From contig NZ_AP022593.1 of assembly GCF_010731815.2 (NCBI RefSeq), positions 3,038,001 through 3,102,000 of the forward strand: DNA of 64,000 nucleotides, given 5' to 3'. Under the pieces are notes generated by a model. That model was not told the DNA's origin and did no database searches. It saw only the letters and a list, made by a program, of their open reading frames with translations. The stretch is from Mycolicibacterium arabiense (GTDB lineage: Bacteria; Actinomycetota; Actinomycetes; Mycobacteriales; Mycobacteriaceae). Position numbers and translations under genes: made by a program. This document shows positions 16,123 to 23,859 of the stretch, piece after piece; positions within the stretch are counted from its first letter, which is position 1; the number at the start of each line of letters is the position of its first letter.

Positions 16123-17928
16123 ATGAGGCATCGCGAGCCGTTCGTCGGCGACGAGGATCCGGGTACGGGTCCGGTCGCGATCGAGCCGTTCGTCAACGCG
16201 CCGACCCGCAACGGTCAACGGGAAACCGGGCAGAACGGTCGGCCGCATCCCGCCGCCGAGGCTCGGTCGAACGGCCGGGCGCACACTCCCCCGAATCTCC
16301 GCATCGACGCGCCGATGCCAACCCCCACTCACCGGCCCCCCACCCACGAACCCCGCGGTCCGGACGCCGGCAGCGACGCCTTCGCGCAGATCATCGACCA
16401 CAGCCCCGATGCCATCTGCATTCACCAGGACGGGCGGTTCGTCTTCTTCAACGCCGTCGCGGTGCGCCGACTCGGCGCGCGGAGTGCACGCGAACTCCTC
16501 GGCCACGCGGTGTCCCGGTTCGTGCACGCCAGGTCGGTACCCCAGGTCGTCGGTCGGACGGCCGCACTGCGCCGTCCCGGCGACGCGTCCCTGCCGTTGC
16601 GGGCCACGATGGTCTGCGTCGACGGCGCCGAGATCCACGTCGAGGTGCTGTCGGTGATGACGACGTGGAAGGGCGCGACCGCCTACCAGCTGATCCTGCG
16701 GGGCCTCACCGACGTCCGCGCCACTCAGGACGCACTCGCGCAGCAGGCGGCGCTGGTGGAGAACGCCGGCGACGCCATCATCGCCGTGACCCGCGCCGGC
16801 ATGGTCACCAGCTGGAACCCGGCAGCCGAACGGGTCTACCTGCGACCGGCCCACCGTGCCCTCGCCCTCCCCCTGGAGATCGCCGTCGGGGCGTCCATCG
16901 ACCCGGCCGCCGTCGTACGCGACGGCGGGGTGGCCCACGCCTCGCACTATGCGATGGACGGCACCGTGCGGACCATGCGGGTGTCGGTGACCGAGTACGA
17001 CGACGGCTTCGTCCTGATCTGCTCGGACGAAACGGCGCTCCGCCGCGCGTCGCGCAATCTGCGCACCGTCATCAACGCGCTACCCGAGGGCATCTTCGTC
17101 ATCGACGAGAACGGCTGGATGCTCACCATCAACCCGGCCGCGCGCCGGATCCTCGGTCTCGACGGTCAATCGGAGGACTTCAGCGTGCAGGACCTCCCCC
17201 TCTACGACGCGGACGGCGCGCTGCTGCGGCCCGGGGAGCGGCCGATCGCGCGTGCGTTCACCACCGGCCTGCCGACGATCGGGCGCATCATGGGCATCGA
17301 CAGGCCAGACGGGCGGCGCGTCTGGCTGTCGGCGAATTGCCAGTTGCTGCACCCAGACTCGCCCGACCGGTCGCCGGTACTCGTCTCCTTCACGGACGTG
17401 ACCTCGCAGCGGGCGGCCACCGAGCACCTGGCGTTCCAAGCCGCGCACGACGGCCTGACCGGCCTGCCGAACCGCGCCCACATCATGGAAACCATCGACG
17501 CGCTGCACCGCAGAGCCGGACTCCTGCGGGCCGTGCTGTTCATCGATCTCGACGACCTCAAGACGGTCAACGACACCCTGGGGCACGACGTCGGCGACAC
17601 GGTACTCCAGGCCACGGCGAACCGGCTGTGCACGGCAGTCCGCAAGAACGACATCGTCGGCCGGCTGGCGGGTGACGAGTTCGTCGCACTGCTGATCGGC
17701 GAATTGGAGGACGGCGCACTCGAGCGGTTCGTCAGCCGCATCCGCGACGTGCTGACCGAGCCCATCGAAATACCAGGGGGCACACTGCATCTCGGGGCCA
17801 GCATCGGCGTCATCGACACTCACCGCGACGATTCGCGCGACGCGGCGACGCTACTGCGGGACGCCGACGCAGCCATGTACGCCGCGAAGGCGACCGGTCG
17901 CAAGGTCAGCGTCTTCTCGCAGCGCTGA
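16123..17928 (+). CDS. PAS-containing diguanylate cyclase (GGDEF)
   Basis: 601 aa if ATG 16123 is used (GGGGG 6 nt upstream); later starts are possible because the first 75 residues are Pro/Arg-rich and unstructured. Three PAS-like sensor segments follow (FAQIIDHSPDAICIHQDGRFV, VENAGDAIIAVTRAGMV, VINALPEGIFVIDENGWML). The C-terminal 165 residues form a GGDEF domain with DGLTGLPNR, FIDLDDLKTVNDTLGHDVGD and RLAGDEF. AGDEF is a known active variant. An RxxD inhibitory site (RKND) lies five residues before AGDEF. No EAL domain or membrane helix. It should make c-di-GMP from GTP in response to a soluble signal. It converges on the Asp23 operon with an 8-bp gap. Confidence 0.88.
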   Translation: MRHREPFVGDEDPGTGPVAIEPFVNAPTRNGQRETGQNGRPHPAAEARSNGRAHTPPNLRIDAPMPTPTHRPPTHEPRGPDAGSDAFAQIIDHSPDAICIHQDGRFVFFNAVAVRRLGARSARELLGHAVSRFVHARSVPQVVGRTAALRRPGDASLPLRATMVCVDGAEIHVEVLSVMTTWKGATAYQLILRGLTDVRATQDALAQQAALVENAGDAIIAVTRAGMVTSWNPAAERVYLRPAHRALALPLEIAVGASIDPAAVVRDGGVAHASHYAMDGTVRTMRVSVTEYDDGFVLICSDETALRRASRNLRTVINALPEGIFVIDENGWMLTINPAARRILGLDGQSEDFSVQDLPLYDADGALLRPGERPIARAFTTGLPTIGRIMGIDRPDGRRVWLSANCQLLHPDSPDRSPVLVSFTDVTSQRAATEHLAFQAAHDGLTGLPNRAHIMETIDALHRRAGLLRAVLFIDLDDLKTVNDTLGHDVGDTVLQATANRLCTAVRKNDIVGRLAGDEFVALLIGELEDGALERFVSRIRDVLTEPIEIPGGTLHLGASIGVIDTHRDDSRDAATLLRDADAAMYAAKATGRKVSVFSQR

Positions 17929-17936
17929 CCCTGCGA

Positions 17937-18503
17937 TCAGCGTTCCGCGGCGTGTGTCCGCTTGGCGTCGACCCGCAGTCGGGTGCGCACGGCCACCGCG
18001 TCACCCAGCATCTCCCGCAGCGCCCCGGCGACGTCGTCGGCGGCTCGCACACCACTGACGAGTCCCTGTCGCGCAGCGACCGTCACGTCCAACGTGACCG
18101 TCGGCGTACCGCGCTCCCTGGTTGCCTTGGCGTTGGCCTTGAGCACCGCGGGTTCGTCCCGCAGAGCCTGGGTGGCGGCGTCGACCACGCCCGCGACGTC
18201 GGCGGTGAGGATCGCGTTGGCGGGGGCGCCTGCTGCCTCGAGCCGGACCGGGGGCGGCTTGGCGGCACGCCGATGTGCCGCGAGCCAGCGCATGCCCGCG
18301 AGGATCAGCACGACACCCGCGACACCACAGGCCCACGTCCACCACGGTTGTGCGGCGGCATCCAGGGACGGTGCCATCGAGAGGGTCTCGGTCGCGCCAT
18401 CGGACCTCGTCCGCCACGACACCGCGGCCAAGCCCACGGCCGCCAGGCCGAGGCCCAGCAGCAGTACGGTCAGTCGGTCGAAGAACTCGGCTCGGCGAGT
18501 CAC
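17937..18503 (-). CDS. AmaP-like Asp23 membrane-anchor protein
   Basis: 188 aa from a GTG that overlaps the previous stop (GTGA). Two transmembrane helices are visible (about residues 9-27 and 53-72), with a short outer loop containing Trp-rich PWWTWACG. A cytosolic Asp23-like C-terminal domain of about 100 residues (ILTADVAGVVDAATQALRD, TPTVTLDVTVAARQ) follows. In Firmicutes AmaP recruits Asp23 to the membrane; topology and neighbours fit that role. Last gene of the minus-strand Asp23 operon. Confidence 0.72.
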   Translation of the reverse strand: MTRRAEFFDRLTVLLLGLGLAAVGLAAVSWRTRSDGATETLSMAPSLDAAAQPWWTWACGVAGVVLILAGMRWLAAHRRAAKPPPVRLEAAGAPANAILTADVAGVVDAATQALRDEPAVLKANAKATRERGTPTVTLDVTVAARQGLVSGVRAADDVAGALREMLGDAVAVRTRLRVDAKRTHAAER

Positions 18504-19024
18504 GTGGTCGCCTCCGTTCGGGTCTTGACGCGGATGCGTACGGGATGGGTGAGCGCGGCCAGCTCGCTGCTGATCGCCTGCTCGATGACCTCTCGCGACA
18601 CCGGGCCCGTGACGAGGCAGCGGACCGCGACCCGTCGGCGCGTGGCGGAACTGTTGGCCTTCAGCACCCCGGATACGGTTTCTGCTGCGGCAGAGGCGAT
18701 TCGGGCCACCTCGCGGACGTCGAGGTACACCGCCGAGTCGGCGTCGACGTCGACGGTGCGTCTGCGCCGCGGCTTGAGTGCGAGGACCACGCAGAACAGG
18801 CCGAGGACCAGCGCGACCACGCCCACCGGCAGCAGCCACGAGCCGGCGACGAGGCCGTCGAACAGTCTGAGGACGGCAGGGATCCACGCCGAGCCGTCGA
18901 TCACGCCTGCTCCGAGGAGCGCGTCGCGAACGCCGACGGCGCCCACACCGATGAGCAGCACCGCCATCAGGGCGGCGAGGTAGCTCGCCCCCGCTGCTTG
19001 CTTCGGTGCGGTCGCGGTCGTCAT
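18500..19024 (-). CDS. DUF6286-like membrane protein with Asp23-like tail
   Basis: 174 aa. A short cytosolic start, two membrane helices (about residues 12-30 and 60-82, LLPVGVVALVLGLFCVVLAL), a basic stop-transfer (KPRRRR), then a soluble domain of about 90 residues (AVYLDVREVARIASAAAETV, VAVRCLVTGPVS). The layout parallels the downstream AmaP-like protein, so the two may be paralogs that pair in the membrane. It overlaps both neighbours by 4 nt. Confidence 0.7.
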   Translation of the reverse strand: MTTATAPKQAAGASYLAALMAVLLIGVGAVGVRDALLGAGVIDGSAWIPAVLRLFDGLVAGSWLLPVGVVALVLGLFCVVLALKPRRRRTVDVDADSAVYLDVREVARIASAAAETVSGVLKANSSATRRRVAVRCLVTGPVSREVIEQAISSELAALTHPVRIRVKTRTEATT

Positions 19025-19416
19025 GACACCCTCCGCTTCGGTGTACCGGCGCCGGGCGGAAGGACGGTGGCCACGTGCACGTCGACGCCGTCGACGACGA
19101 GTCCGCTCATCGTGGCGAGCGCATGAGTCACGCTCTGCGCCACCGCGCTCGAGGTCTCTGCGAGTGGACGGCGCCATTCGACGGCGACCGCCACGGCCGC
19201 ACGGACGTGATCGCCGGAGACGACCACGTCGGCCCTGGGGAGTTCGCGACCGGTGATCCGGTCGACTCCGGTACTGCGGCGGTCGACGCCATCGCAGTCC
19301 AGTGCCGCCGCGATCACCAGCCGCTCGACGGCCCGGTCGCGCACGGTCAAGCTGCCGCGCTCGCCCGCGTCGTCGGCGAGGGCAGGCGCCTCGGCGGCTG
19401 CGCCGGTGTCAGCCAC
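19021..19416 (-). CDS. Asp23/Gls24-family protein
   Basis: 131 aa from GTG 19416, which overlaps the preceding small gene by 8 nt (GTGGCTGA). The Asp23-type core begins after about 22 polar residues (LTVRDRAVERLVIAAAL) and includes VVVSGDHVRAAVAVAVEWRRPL and SVTHALATMSGLVVDGVDVHV, the repeated-strand pattern of the family. Cytosolic. It probably assembles with the other Asp23 proteins under the membrane as an envelope-stress scaffold. Confidence 0.75.
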   Translation of the reverse strand: MADTGAAAEAPALADDAGERGSLTVRDRAVERLVIAAALDCDGVDRRSTGVDRITGRELPRADVVVSGDHVRAAVAVAVEWRRPLAETSSAVAQSVTHALATMSGLVVDGVDVHVATVLPPGAGTPKRRVS

Positions 19417-19588
19417 GACCCCGCCCCCGCAGCAGTGCGACGACGTCGAATTCGCCGTCGCGGTGTCCACCGACGGCGTAGCCGATGGCTCCCAATACGA
19501 GGGCAAGCAGGAAGCCGGTGAAGCCGCCTGCGGCCGCCGCCACTCCAAGCAGTAGACCGGCGAGCAAGCCGGCAGTTGCGGTGGTCAT
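19409..19588 (-). CDS. DUF2273-like small membrane protein
   Basis: 59 aa with CGGAGGAAAC 1-10 nt upstream of ATG 19588, a strong ribosome site. Two closely spaced hydrophobic helices (residues 5-22 and 24-41) end in a polar tail (GGHRDGEFDVVALLRGRGRG). Small DUF2273 membrane proteins are regular companions of Asp23/AmaP, which fits its place here. It overlaps the upstream gene by 4 nt and the downstream gene by 8 nt. Confidence 0.75.
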   Translation of the reverse strand: MTTATAGLLAGLLLGVAAAAGGFTGFLLALVLGAIGYAVGGHRDGEFDVVALLRGRGRG

Positions 19589-19845
19589 TGTTTCCTCCGT
19601 TGGTGATCGAACGTTCGTGGTTGGTCGAATGGGCGCGCGAAGCGCCCGGAGTTCCGACGGCGGTTCCACCACCGCGTGGCGCGGCGACGGGTGCGGGCCA
19701 GCCGACCCCTCGCGGTCGCGACGACGACCACTGGGGCGCCGTCGTTGAATGGAGCGCCGGCGAGTGCGGCGATCAGGAGTTCCGGATCGCCGCCGACGTC
19801 GGGGTGGTGGCGGCGGATCGCAGCCCGCCGCCGTTCCGACGTCAT
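19585..19845 (-). CDS. Small basic protein with J-domain-like HPD motif
   Basis: 86 aa from ATG 19845. Residues 1-30 (MTSERRRAAIRRHHPDVGGD, then PELLIAALAG) look like the helix II / HPD loop of a DnaJ J-domain, without the other helices. The remainder is strongly basic (RTRRRATRWWNRRRNSGRF) and may bind nucleic acid or membrane. The reading frame is entered by an ATGA overlap from a duplicated mini-ORF (19842-19901). Whether it acts with DnaK is speculative, since a full J-domain needs about 70 residues. Confidence 0.65.
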   Translation of the reverse strand: MTSERRRAAIRRHHPDVGGDPELLIAALAGAPFNDGAPVVVVATARGRLARTRRRATRWWNRRRNSGRFARPFDQPRTFDHQRRKQ

Positions 19846-19915
19846 GGGCGGACGGCGGGGTGGTGGCGGCGGATCGCAGCCCGCCGCCGTTCCGACGTCA
19901 TGGGCGGACGGCGGG
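19800..19915. repeat. 56-bp tandem duplication
   Basis: Positions 19800-19859 and 19856-19915 are identical with a period of 56 bp. The repeat spans the junction between the Asp23-like gene (ending 19898) and the HPD-motif gene (starting 19845) and duplicates both the stop/start overlap and the first codons of the HPD gene. Because 56 is not a multiple of three, the duplicated start opens a different frame that closes after 19 codons. Confidence 0.9.
19842..19901 (-). CDS. 19-aa mini-ORF created by tandem duplication
   Basis: Reads MTSERRRAAIRRHHPAVRP then stop. The first 15 residues copy the start of the HPD protein and the last residues copy the end of the upstream Asp23-like protein (PAVRP). 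It starts by ATGA overlap with the upstream stop and ends by ATGA overlap with the next start, so ribosome hand-over along the operon is kept. It is probably a by-product of the 56-bp duplication and not a selected peptide. Confidence 0.5.
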   Translation of the reverse strand: MTSERRRAAIRRHHPAVRP

Positions 19916-20194
19916 AGCGATGTCCTCGACCGTGACGTCCACGGTCGAGCCCGGCGCCACCAGGGCCACGGCATCGCGGACCGCGACTGCGGTCCTGCGG
20001 ACGTCGACGCCCTCGTGCACCGTGACGTGCACGTCGACCCCGTCGTCGGTGATGCGCACCCCGGTCACCCGGCGGCCCGGGAGGTAGGTGCCGACCTCGC
20101 CGAACATTCCGGGGTGCAGCCCAGCCACACCGGGTACGGCGAGTATCGCCTCGGCGATCGAATCGGCGAGTTCCGTCTCGGACATGTCGGTCAC
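19898..20194 (-). CDS. Asp23-like protein
   Basis: 98 aa from GTG 20194 (GTGA overlap with the upstream Asp23 stop); an ATG at 20185 is also in frame. Sequence features are an N-terminal amphipathic helix (ELADSIAEAILAVPGVAGL) and alternating strands VTGVRITDDGVDVHVTVHEG and STVDVTVEDI, as in Asp23-domain proteins. Cytosolic. Its 3' end lies inside the 56-bp duplication. Confidence 0.72.
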   Translation of the reverse strand: MTDMSETELADSIAEAILAVPGVAGLHPGMFGEVGTYLPGRRVTGVRITDDGVDVHVTVHEGVDVRRTAVAVRDAVALVAPGSTVDVTVEDIAPAVRP

Positions 20195-20664
20195 TCGACG
20201 CGCGTCAACCCGCCGGCTGGGCTCTCCTCGGCGGAGCCGTCCGCGACGTGGATGTCGTGCACCGTGATGTCGACCTCTACGACCTGCAGGCCGGTCATGC
20301 GCTCGATGGCGGCAATGACGTTGCGGCGAATGCCCGATGCGAGGTCGGAGATCGAGACGCCGTACTCGACGACGATGTCGATGTCGACGGCGGCTTGGGT
20401 CTCTCCCACCTCGACGGATACGCCCTGCGAGTGGTTGACGGATGCGCCTGGGATGCGCTCGCGCAGCGCGCCGACGGCGCGGCTGGCCCCGCCGCCAAGG
20501 GCGTACACGCCGTTGACCTCGCGTGCAGCCAGGCCGGCGATCTTGGATACGACGACGTCGGCGATCACGGTCTTGCCCTGGCTAGTGGTGATCGTGCCGC
20601 TGCCGCCCTTGGCGACTGCCGAGGTGCCCTCGGATGTGGTGGTGGATTCCTTGGCGCTGGTCAT
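20191..20664 (-). CDS. Asp23/Gls24-family envelope stress response protein
   Basis: 157 aa, AAAGGACA 9 nt before ATG 20664. After a Ser/Thr-rich leader, the typical Asp23 sequence starts: GKTVIADVVVSKIAGLAAREVNGVYALGGG, then VSVEVGETQAAVDIDIVVEYG and VIAAIERMTGLQVVEVDITVHDIHV. This is the best-conserved family member here and the first gene of the minus-strand operon. Expected to form a membrane-associated scaffold through the AmaP-like proteins at the operon's end. Divergent from the ECF sigma factor, with a 174-bp shared control region. Confidence 0.88.
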   Translation of the reverse strand: MTSAKESTTTSEGTSAVAKGGSGTITTSQGKTVIADVVVSKIAGLAAREVNGVYALGGGASRAVGALRERIPGASVNHSQGVSVEVGETQAAVDIDIVVEYGVSISDLASGIRRNVIAAIERMTGLQVVEVDITVHDIHVADGSAEESPAGGLTRVE

Positions 20665-20838
20665 CTGTTCGGTGTCCTTTCGATGGGTACGCCTGGTAAG
20701 ACGGGGCGTAGTTGGTAAACCGCATACCCGGTCGGTGTGGTCCTCACCACAGCAACCCGAGCGCCGTCGGCGCCGAATGATCTTGGTGCGCTCGCCAAAG
20801 GCGCAACTGCGCACGCATTTGGGAGGGAACCGGCAACC

Positions 20839-21399
20839 ATGCTCGACACCACGACCGACGGTGGGCAGGAGCGAGCGCTGGCGGCGGCTGCCGTTGCCGG
20901 CGACCGGGCGGCCTTCGAGGAACTGATCCGCCTGCACGGGCCTGCACTGCACCGCTACGCGCGGCGGATGACGCGCGACGCCGATGCGGTGTACGACATC
21001 CTGCAGGAGACGTTCATCGCGGCGTGGCGCCAGATCGGCACGTTCCGGGGCGAATCCACCGTCCGCACGTGGCTGTTCACGATCTGCGCCCGCAAGGTCG
21101 TCGACTCGCACCGGGTCAAGCGCGCCATCCCCATCGACGACCGCCTGATCGAACCCGCTGACCCGTCGCCGACGTCGGATCCGTTCGCCAGCGTGTCCAA
21201 CGAGGAGTTCCTCGACGCACTGGAGGCGGCCCTCGGTGAACTGCCGCCCCGGCAGCGGGCGGCCTGGTTGTTGAGAGAAGTGGAGGAATTGACGTTCCCC
21301 CAGATCGGGACCATCCTCGACTTGAGCCCCGACAGCGCGCGCGGTCAGCACCACCGCGCACGCGCCACCCTCCAGCAGAGGCTTCAACGATGGCGATAG
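20839..21399 (+). CDS. ECF-type RNA polymerase sigma factor
   Basis: 186 aa; GGGAGGGA 11 nt before ATG 20839. Region 2 (LHRYARRMTRDADAVYDILQETFIAAW, with RTWLFTICARKVVDSHR) and region 4 (GELPPRQRAAWLLREVEELTFPQIGTILDLS) are complete. No adjacent zinc anti-sigma factor is present; the next gene is Asp23-like instead. Its location opposite the Asp23 operon suggests that it directs transcription of that operon and of itself. The shared upstream region contains the direct repeat TGGTAA spaced about 22 bp, a possible promoter element. Confidence 0.9.
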   Translation: MLDTTTDGGQERALAAAAVAGDRAAFEELIRLHGPALHRYARRMTRDADAVYDILQETFIAAWRQIGTFRGESTVRTWLFTICARKVVDSHRVKRAIPIDDRLIEPADPSPTSDPFASVSNEEFLDALEAALGELPPRQRAAWLLREVEELTFPQIGTILDLSPDSARGQHHRARATLQQRLQRWR

Positions 21400-21833
21400 G
21401 TGACCACGACTCGATGGGTACGTTCGCGCACGCCGGGCGCGCACTGCGCGCGGTGCCCGAGCATGGCTGGAATGCCATGGAGGACCGGATCATTCGCGCG
21501 GTCCGCGACACCCCGCGCGGCGGCTGGCCGATCACCGTGACCGATCCGACCGGGCGATCCGAGCTGGGCACGCTCGCGGTCAGCGACCTTGCGCTGCGCA
21601 CCGCGCTGTCACGCGCAATCCGGCCCGACCCGGATAGCTGGCTGCTCGACGTCGCCGCCGACGTCCGCGACGGGGAACTCGTCTCGGTCACCGTTTCGCT
21701 GTCCGGCCGTTACGGCGTCGACCTGCGCGACGTCGTGGCGCGCGTCGAGCGGATCTGCGCCCGAGTCGTCGCCGACGTCGTCGGCCCCACCAGCGCGAGC
21801 ATCGAGGCGACCGTCACCGACGTGCACCGCTAA
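21390..21833 (+). CDS. Asp23-like protein downstream of the sigma factor
   Basis: 147 aa from ATG 21390, overlapping the sigma gene by 10 nt; ATG 21414 is an alternative. The C-terminal half has an Asp23-type strand/helix pattern (TLAVSDLALRTALSRAI, WLLDVAADVRDGELVSVTVSL, VDLRDVVARVERICARVVADV, ASIEATVTDV). It occupies the slot where an anti-sigma factor often lies, so it may modulate the sigma factor, but no anti-sigma signature is visible. The stop is only 3 nt before the restriction endonuclease start. Confidence 0.65.
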   Translation: MAIGDHDSMGTFAHAGRALRAVPEHGWNAMEDRIIRAVRDTPRGGWPITVTDPTGRSELGTLAVSDLALRTALSRAIRPDPDSWLLDVAADVRDGELVSVTVSLSGRYGVDLRDVVARVERICARVVADVVGPTSASIEATVTDVHR

Positions 21834-21836
21834 CCC

Positions 21837-22592
21837 GTGCTGGTGGAGCAATGGCTGCGAGAGCAGTGCGCCGATTACGGCTGGGGTCTGGGCGGGGTGT
21901 TCCGCAGCCGCGGTGATCACGCCTGGCCGGTGATCGCGCACGGCCCCGAGGACCTCGAGGAGCAGCTGACCGCCGGTGGGCACATCCTGCCGCTTCCGAA
22001 GGAACCGGCAGCACTGGCCAACGTGCTCGAGGTGGGCATCGTCAGCTTCCTGATGGATCGGGCCGAGGACGTGCCGGGAGCGACGGCGGCACGCGGCACC
22101 GAGCGGGGCTACCCGGACGTCGAGTTCGGCGGAGACGCGTTCGGCGGCGGCTTCCACGCCGTCGACATCAAGGTCGCCAGGCGGGCGGTCGGCGCGCGGG
22201 GCAATCCGCTGGGACGGACGCAGAGCCGCATCACCCTCTATACGGGCAACACCTACTTCCGGCATCCACGCATCTCGTTCCCCGGCGTCATGCGGCCCTT
22301 CGCGGACTACGCGTCCCACCTCGACGTGCTGGGCATCTACACGCTCGACGAGACGGGCCCCGGCCGGGTCGCGGACCTCGAACTCATCGTGCAGCAGCCG
22401 TGGCGGATCGCGAGCAGGCACCGGTCGTCGACCACCCGCGAGTACATCGGCGCGGTCGACAGGATCGAGGATCTGCGGGCGGGCCGCGGCGAGTTCGACA
22501 CCGAGTCGGAGTTCTATGCGTTCTGGCGCAAGTTCCCGTTCAAGACGGCACGCGCGGTGGAACTGTTGCTGGCCAAGGAACTCGACAGGTAG
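21837..22592 (+). CDS. EcoRV-family type II restriction endonuclease
   Basis: 251 aa from GTG 21837. By eye it matches R.EcoRV along the chain. The N-terminal segment GGHILPLPKE corresponds to the EcoRV IYPLGSDTK region. The PD-(D/E)xK site is YPDVEF (Asp94) with VDIKVA (Asp110, Lys112). ITLYTGNTYFRHP...PFADYASH corresponds to the EcoRV FTLGGYTSF...PFDQYIAHW region. The C-terminus REYIGAVDRIEDLRAGRGEF and EFYAFWRKF matches EcoRV HYKDFVEGKGIF and EFLDYWRNY. Cytosolic homodimer expected. The recognition site cannot be assumed to be GATATC, because the partner methyltransferase is a C5-cytosine enzyme. It has no independent leader: it starts 3 nt after an Asp23-like gene. Confidence 0.8.
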   Translation: MLVEQWLREQCADYGWGLGGVFRSRGDHAWPVIAHGPEDLEEQLTAGGHILPLPKEPAALANVLEVGIVSFLMDRAEDVPGATAARGTERGYPDVEFGGDAFGGGFHAVDIKVARRAVGARGNPLGRTQSRITLYTGNTYFRHPRISFPGVMRPFADYASHLDVLGIYTLDETGPGRVADLELIVQQPWRIASRHRSSTTREYIGAVDRIEDLRAGRGEFDTESEFYAFWRKFPFKTARAVELLLAKELDR

Positions 22593-22638
22593 GCCCGGCT
22601 ACCCAGGTTTCGTCGGTGGGTCGTGGGATGCTCTTGCC

Positions 22639-23718
22639 ATGGCGAGCACGGCGAGCACCAGGAGGGCGACGGCGATCTCGCTGTTCTCCGGTGCGGGCGG
22701 TCTCGACCACGGTGCCGAAGCCGCCGGCTTCGACGTGCGGGCCGCGGTCGAACGCAATCGCGACGCGGCGCTGACGATGGAGAAGAACTTCTCGGGACTG
22801 GCGTCGCCGGTGATCCAGAAGGACATCCTGGAGACGAGCACTGCCGAGATCCTGCGCGCGGCGGGACTGCGCAAGGGGCAGCGCCCCGACCTGCTGCTCG
22901 GCGGGCCGCCGTGCACCCCCTTCTCGAAGAGCGGTTTCTGGCTGGAGTGGAAGCGTTCGGGGCTCGATCCCGACGCATCGCTGCTGCAGGAGTACACCCG
23001 GGTGCTGCGCGAGGCCAGGCCGCGCGCCTTCGTGCTGGAGAACGTGTACGCACTCACCTACGACAACCGCGCGAGCCGGCCTGCGCTGCTGCGGCTACTC
23101 CGCGAGATAGACGAAGCCGGCTACGCCTACCACCTCGACGTCCTGCATGCCGCCAACTTCGGTGTGCCACAGGCTCGCCCGCGGCTGTTCATCGTCGGCG
23201 CCCCGAAGGACAAGCCGACGCCCGCGCTTCCGGTGCCGACGCACGGCGGCCGCTGGGAGCGGCGCGACACCGGCAACGGCGAGCGTCCGTTCGTCACGGC
23301 GGGTGAGGCGCTCGAGGGCCTGATCTGCGACCCCGAACCCGAGGAAGTGCTCCGCGGCCAGTACGCACCCCTGCTCGGGGAGATCCCGCCCGGTGGGAAT
23401 TACCTGCACTACACGGCAGAACGCGGACACCCCGCGCCCAAGTTCGAGTGGCGTAGCCGCTACTGGTCCTTTTTGCTGAAGCTGGACCCGGCCAAACCGT
23501 CACCGACCATTCAGGCCCAGCCCGGACCCAACGTCGGGCCGTTCCACTGGAGCAACCGGAGGTTGCGTGCCGCCGAGGTGAAGCGGCTGTTCACGTTCCC
23601 CGACGAGTTCGAACTCGTCGGGAGCAGGGCCAGTGTGCAGGCGCAGCTGGGGAACTCGGTGCCGCCCTTGCTTGCCCGTCAAGTGTTCCTTTCGGTCAAA
23701 CGTTCGCTGCGCCCGTAA
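22639..23718 (+). CDS. DNA (cytosine-5) methyltransferase
   Basis: 359 aa from ATG 22639, 46 nt after the endonuclease. Motif I is SLFSGAGGLDHG, motif IV is GGPPCTPFSKSG with catalytic Cys92, motif VI is FVLENV (Glu134), motif VIII is QARPRLFIVG, and motif X is QLGNSVPPLLA. All essential motifs are intact, so it should be active. It is presumably the protective partner of the EcoRV-like enzyme. The endonuclease gene comes first and there is no controller protein, so expression balance after transfer must be handled another way. Confidence 0.9.
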   Translation: MASTASTRRATAISLFSGAGGLDHGAEAAGFDVRAAVERNRDAALTMEKNFSGLASPVIQKDILETSTAEILRAAGLRKGQRPDLLLGGPPCTPFSKSGFWLEWKRSGLDPDASLLQEYTRVLREARPRAFVLENVYALTYDNRASRPALLRLLREIDEAGYAYHLDVLHAANFGVPQARPRLFIVGAPKDKPTPALPVPTHGGRWERRDTGNGERPFVTAGEALEGLICDPEPEEVLRGQYAPLLGEIPPGGNYLHYTAERGHPAPKFEWRSRYWSFLLKLDPAKPSPTIQAQPGPNVGPFHWSNRRLRAAEVKRLFTFPDEFELVGSRASVQAQLGNSVPPLLARQVFLSVKRSLRP

Positions 23719-23859
23719 TACTTCCGGTAAATCTGTCATCTTCCTGAATGTTCGAGTTGCCATCCACCGAATTTCGGTGAAGATGCTCTACGGACACGTC
23801 GACAGGCGTACAGCTTTAGGACACCGACCGGACAGCCCCGGTCCACCGGAGGAGACTCG

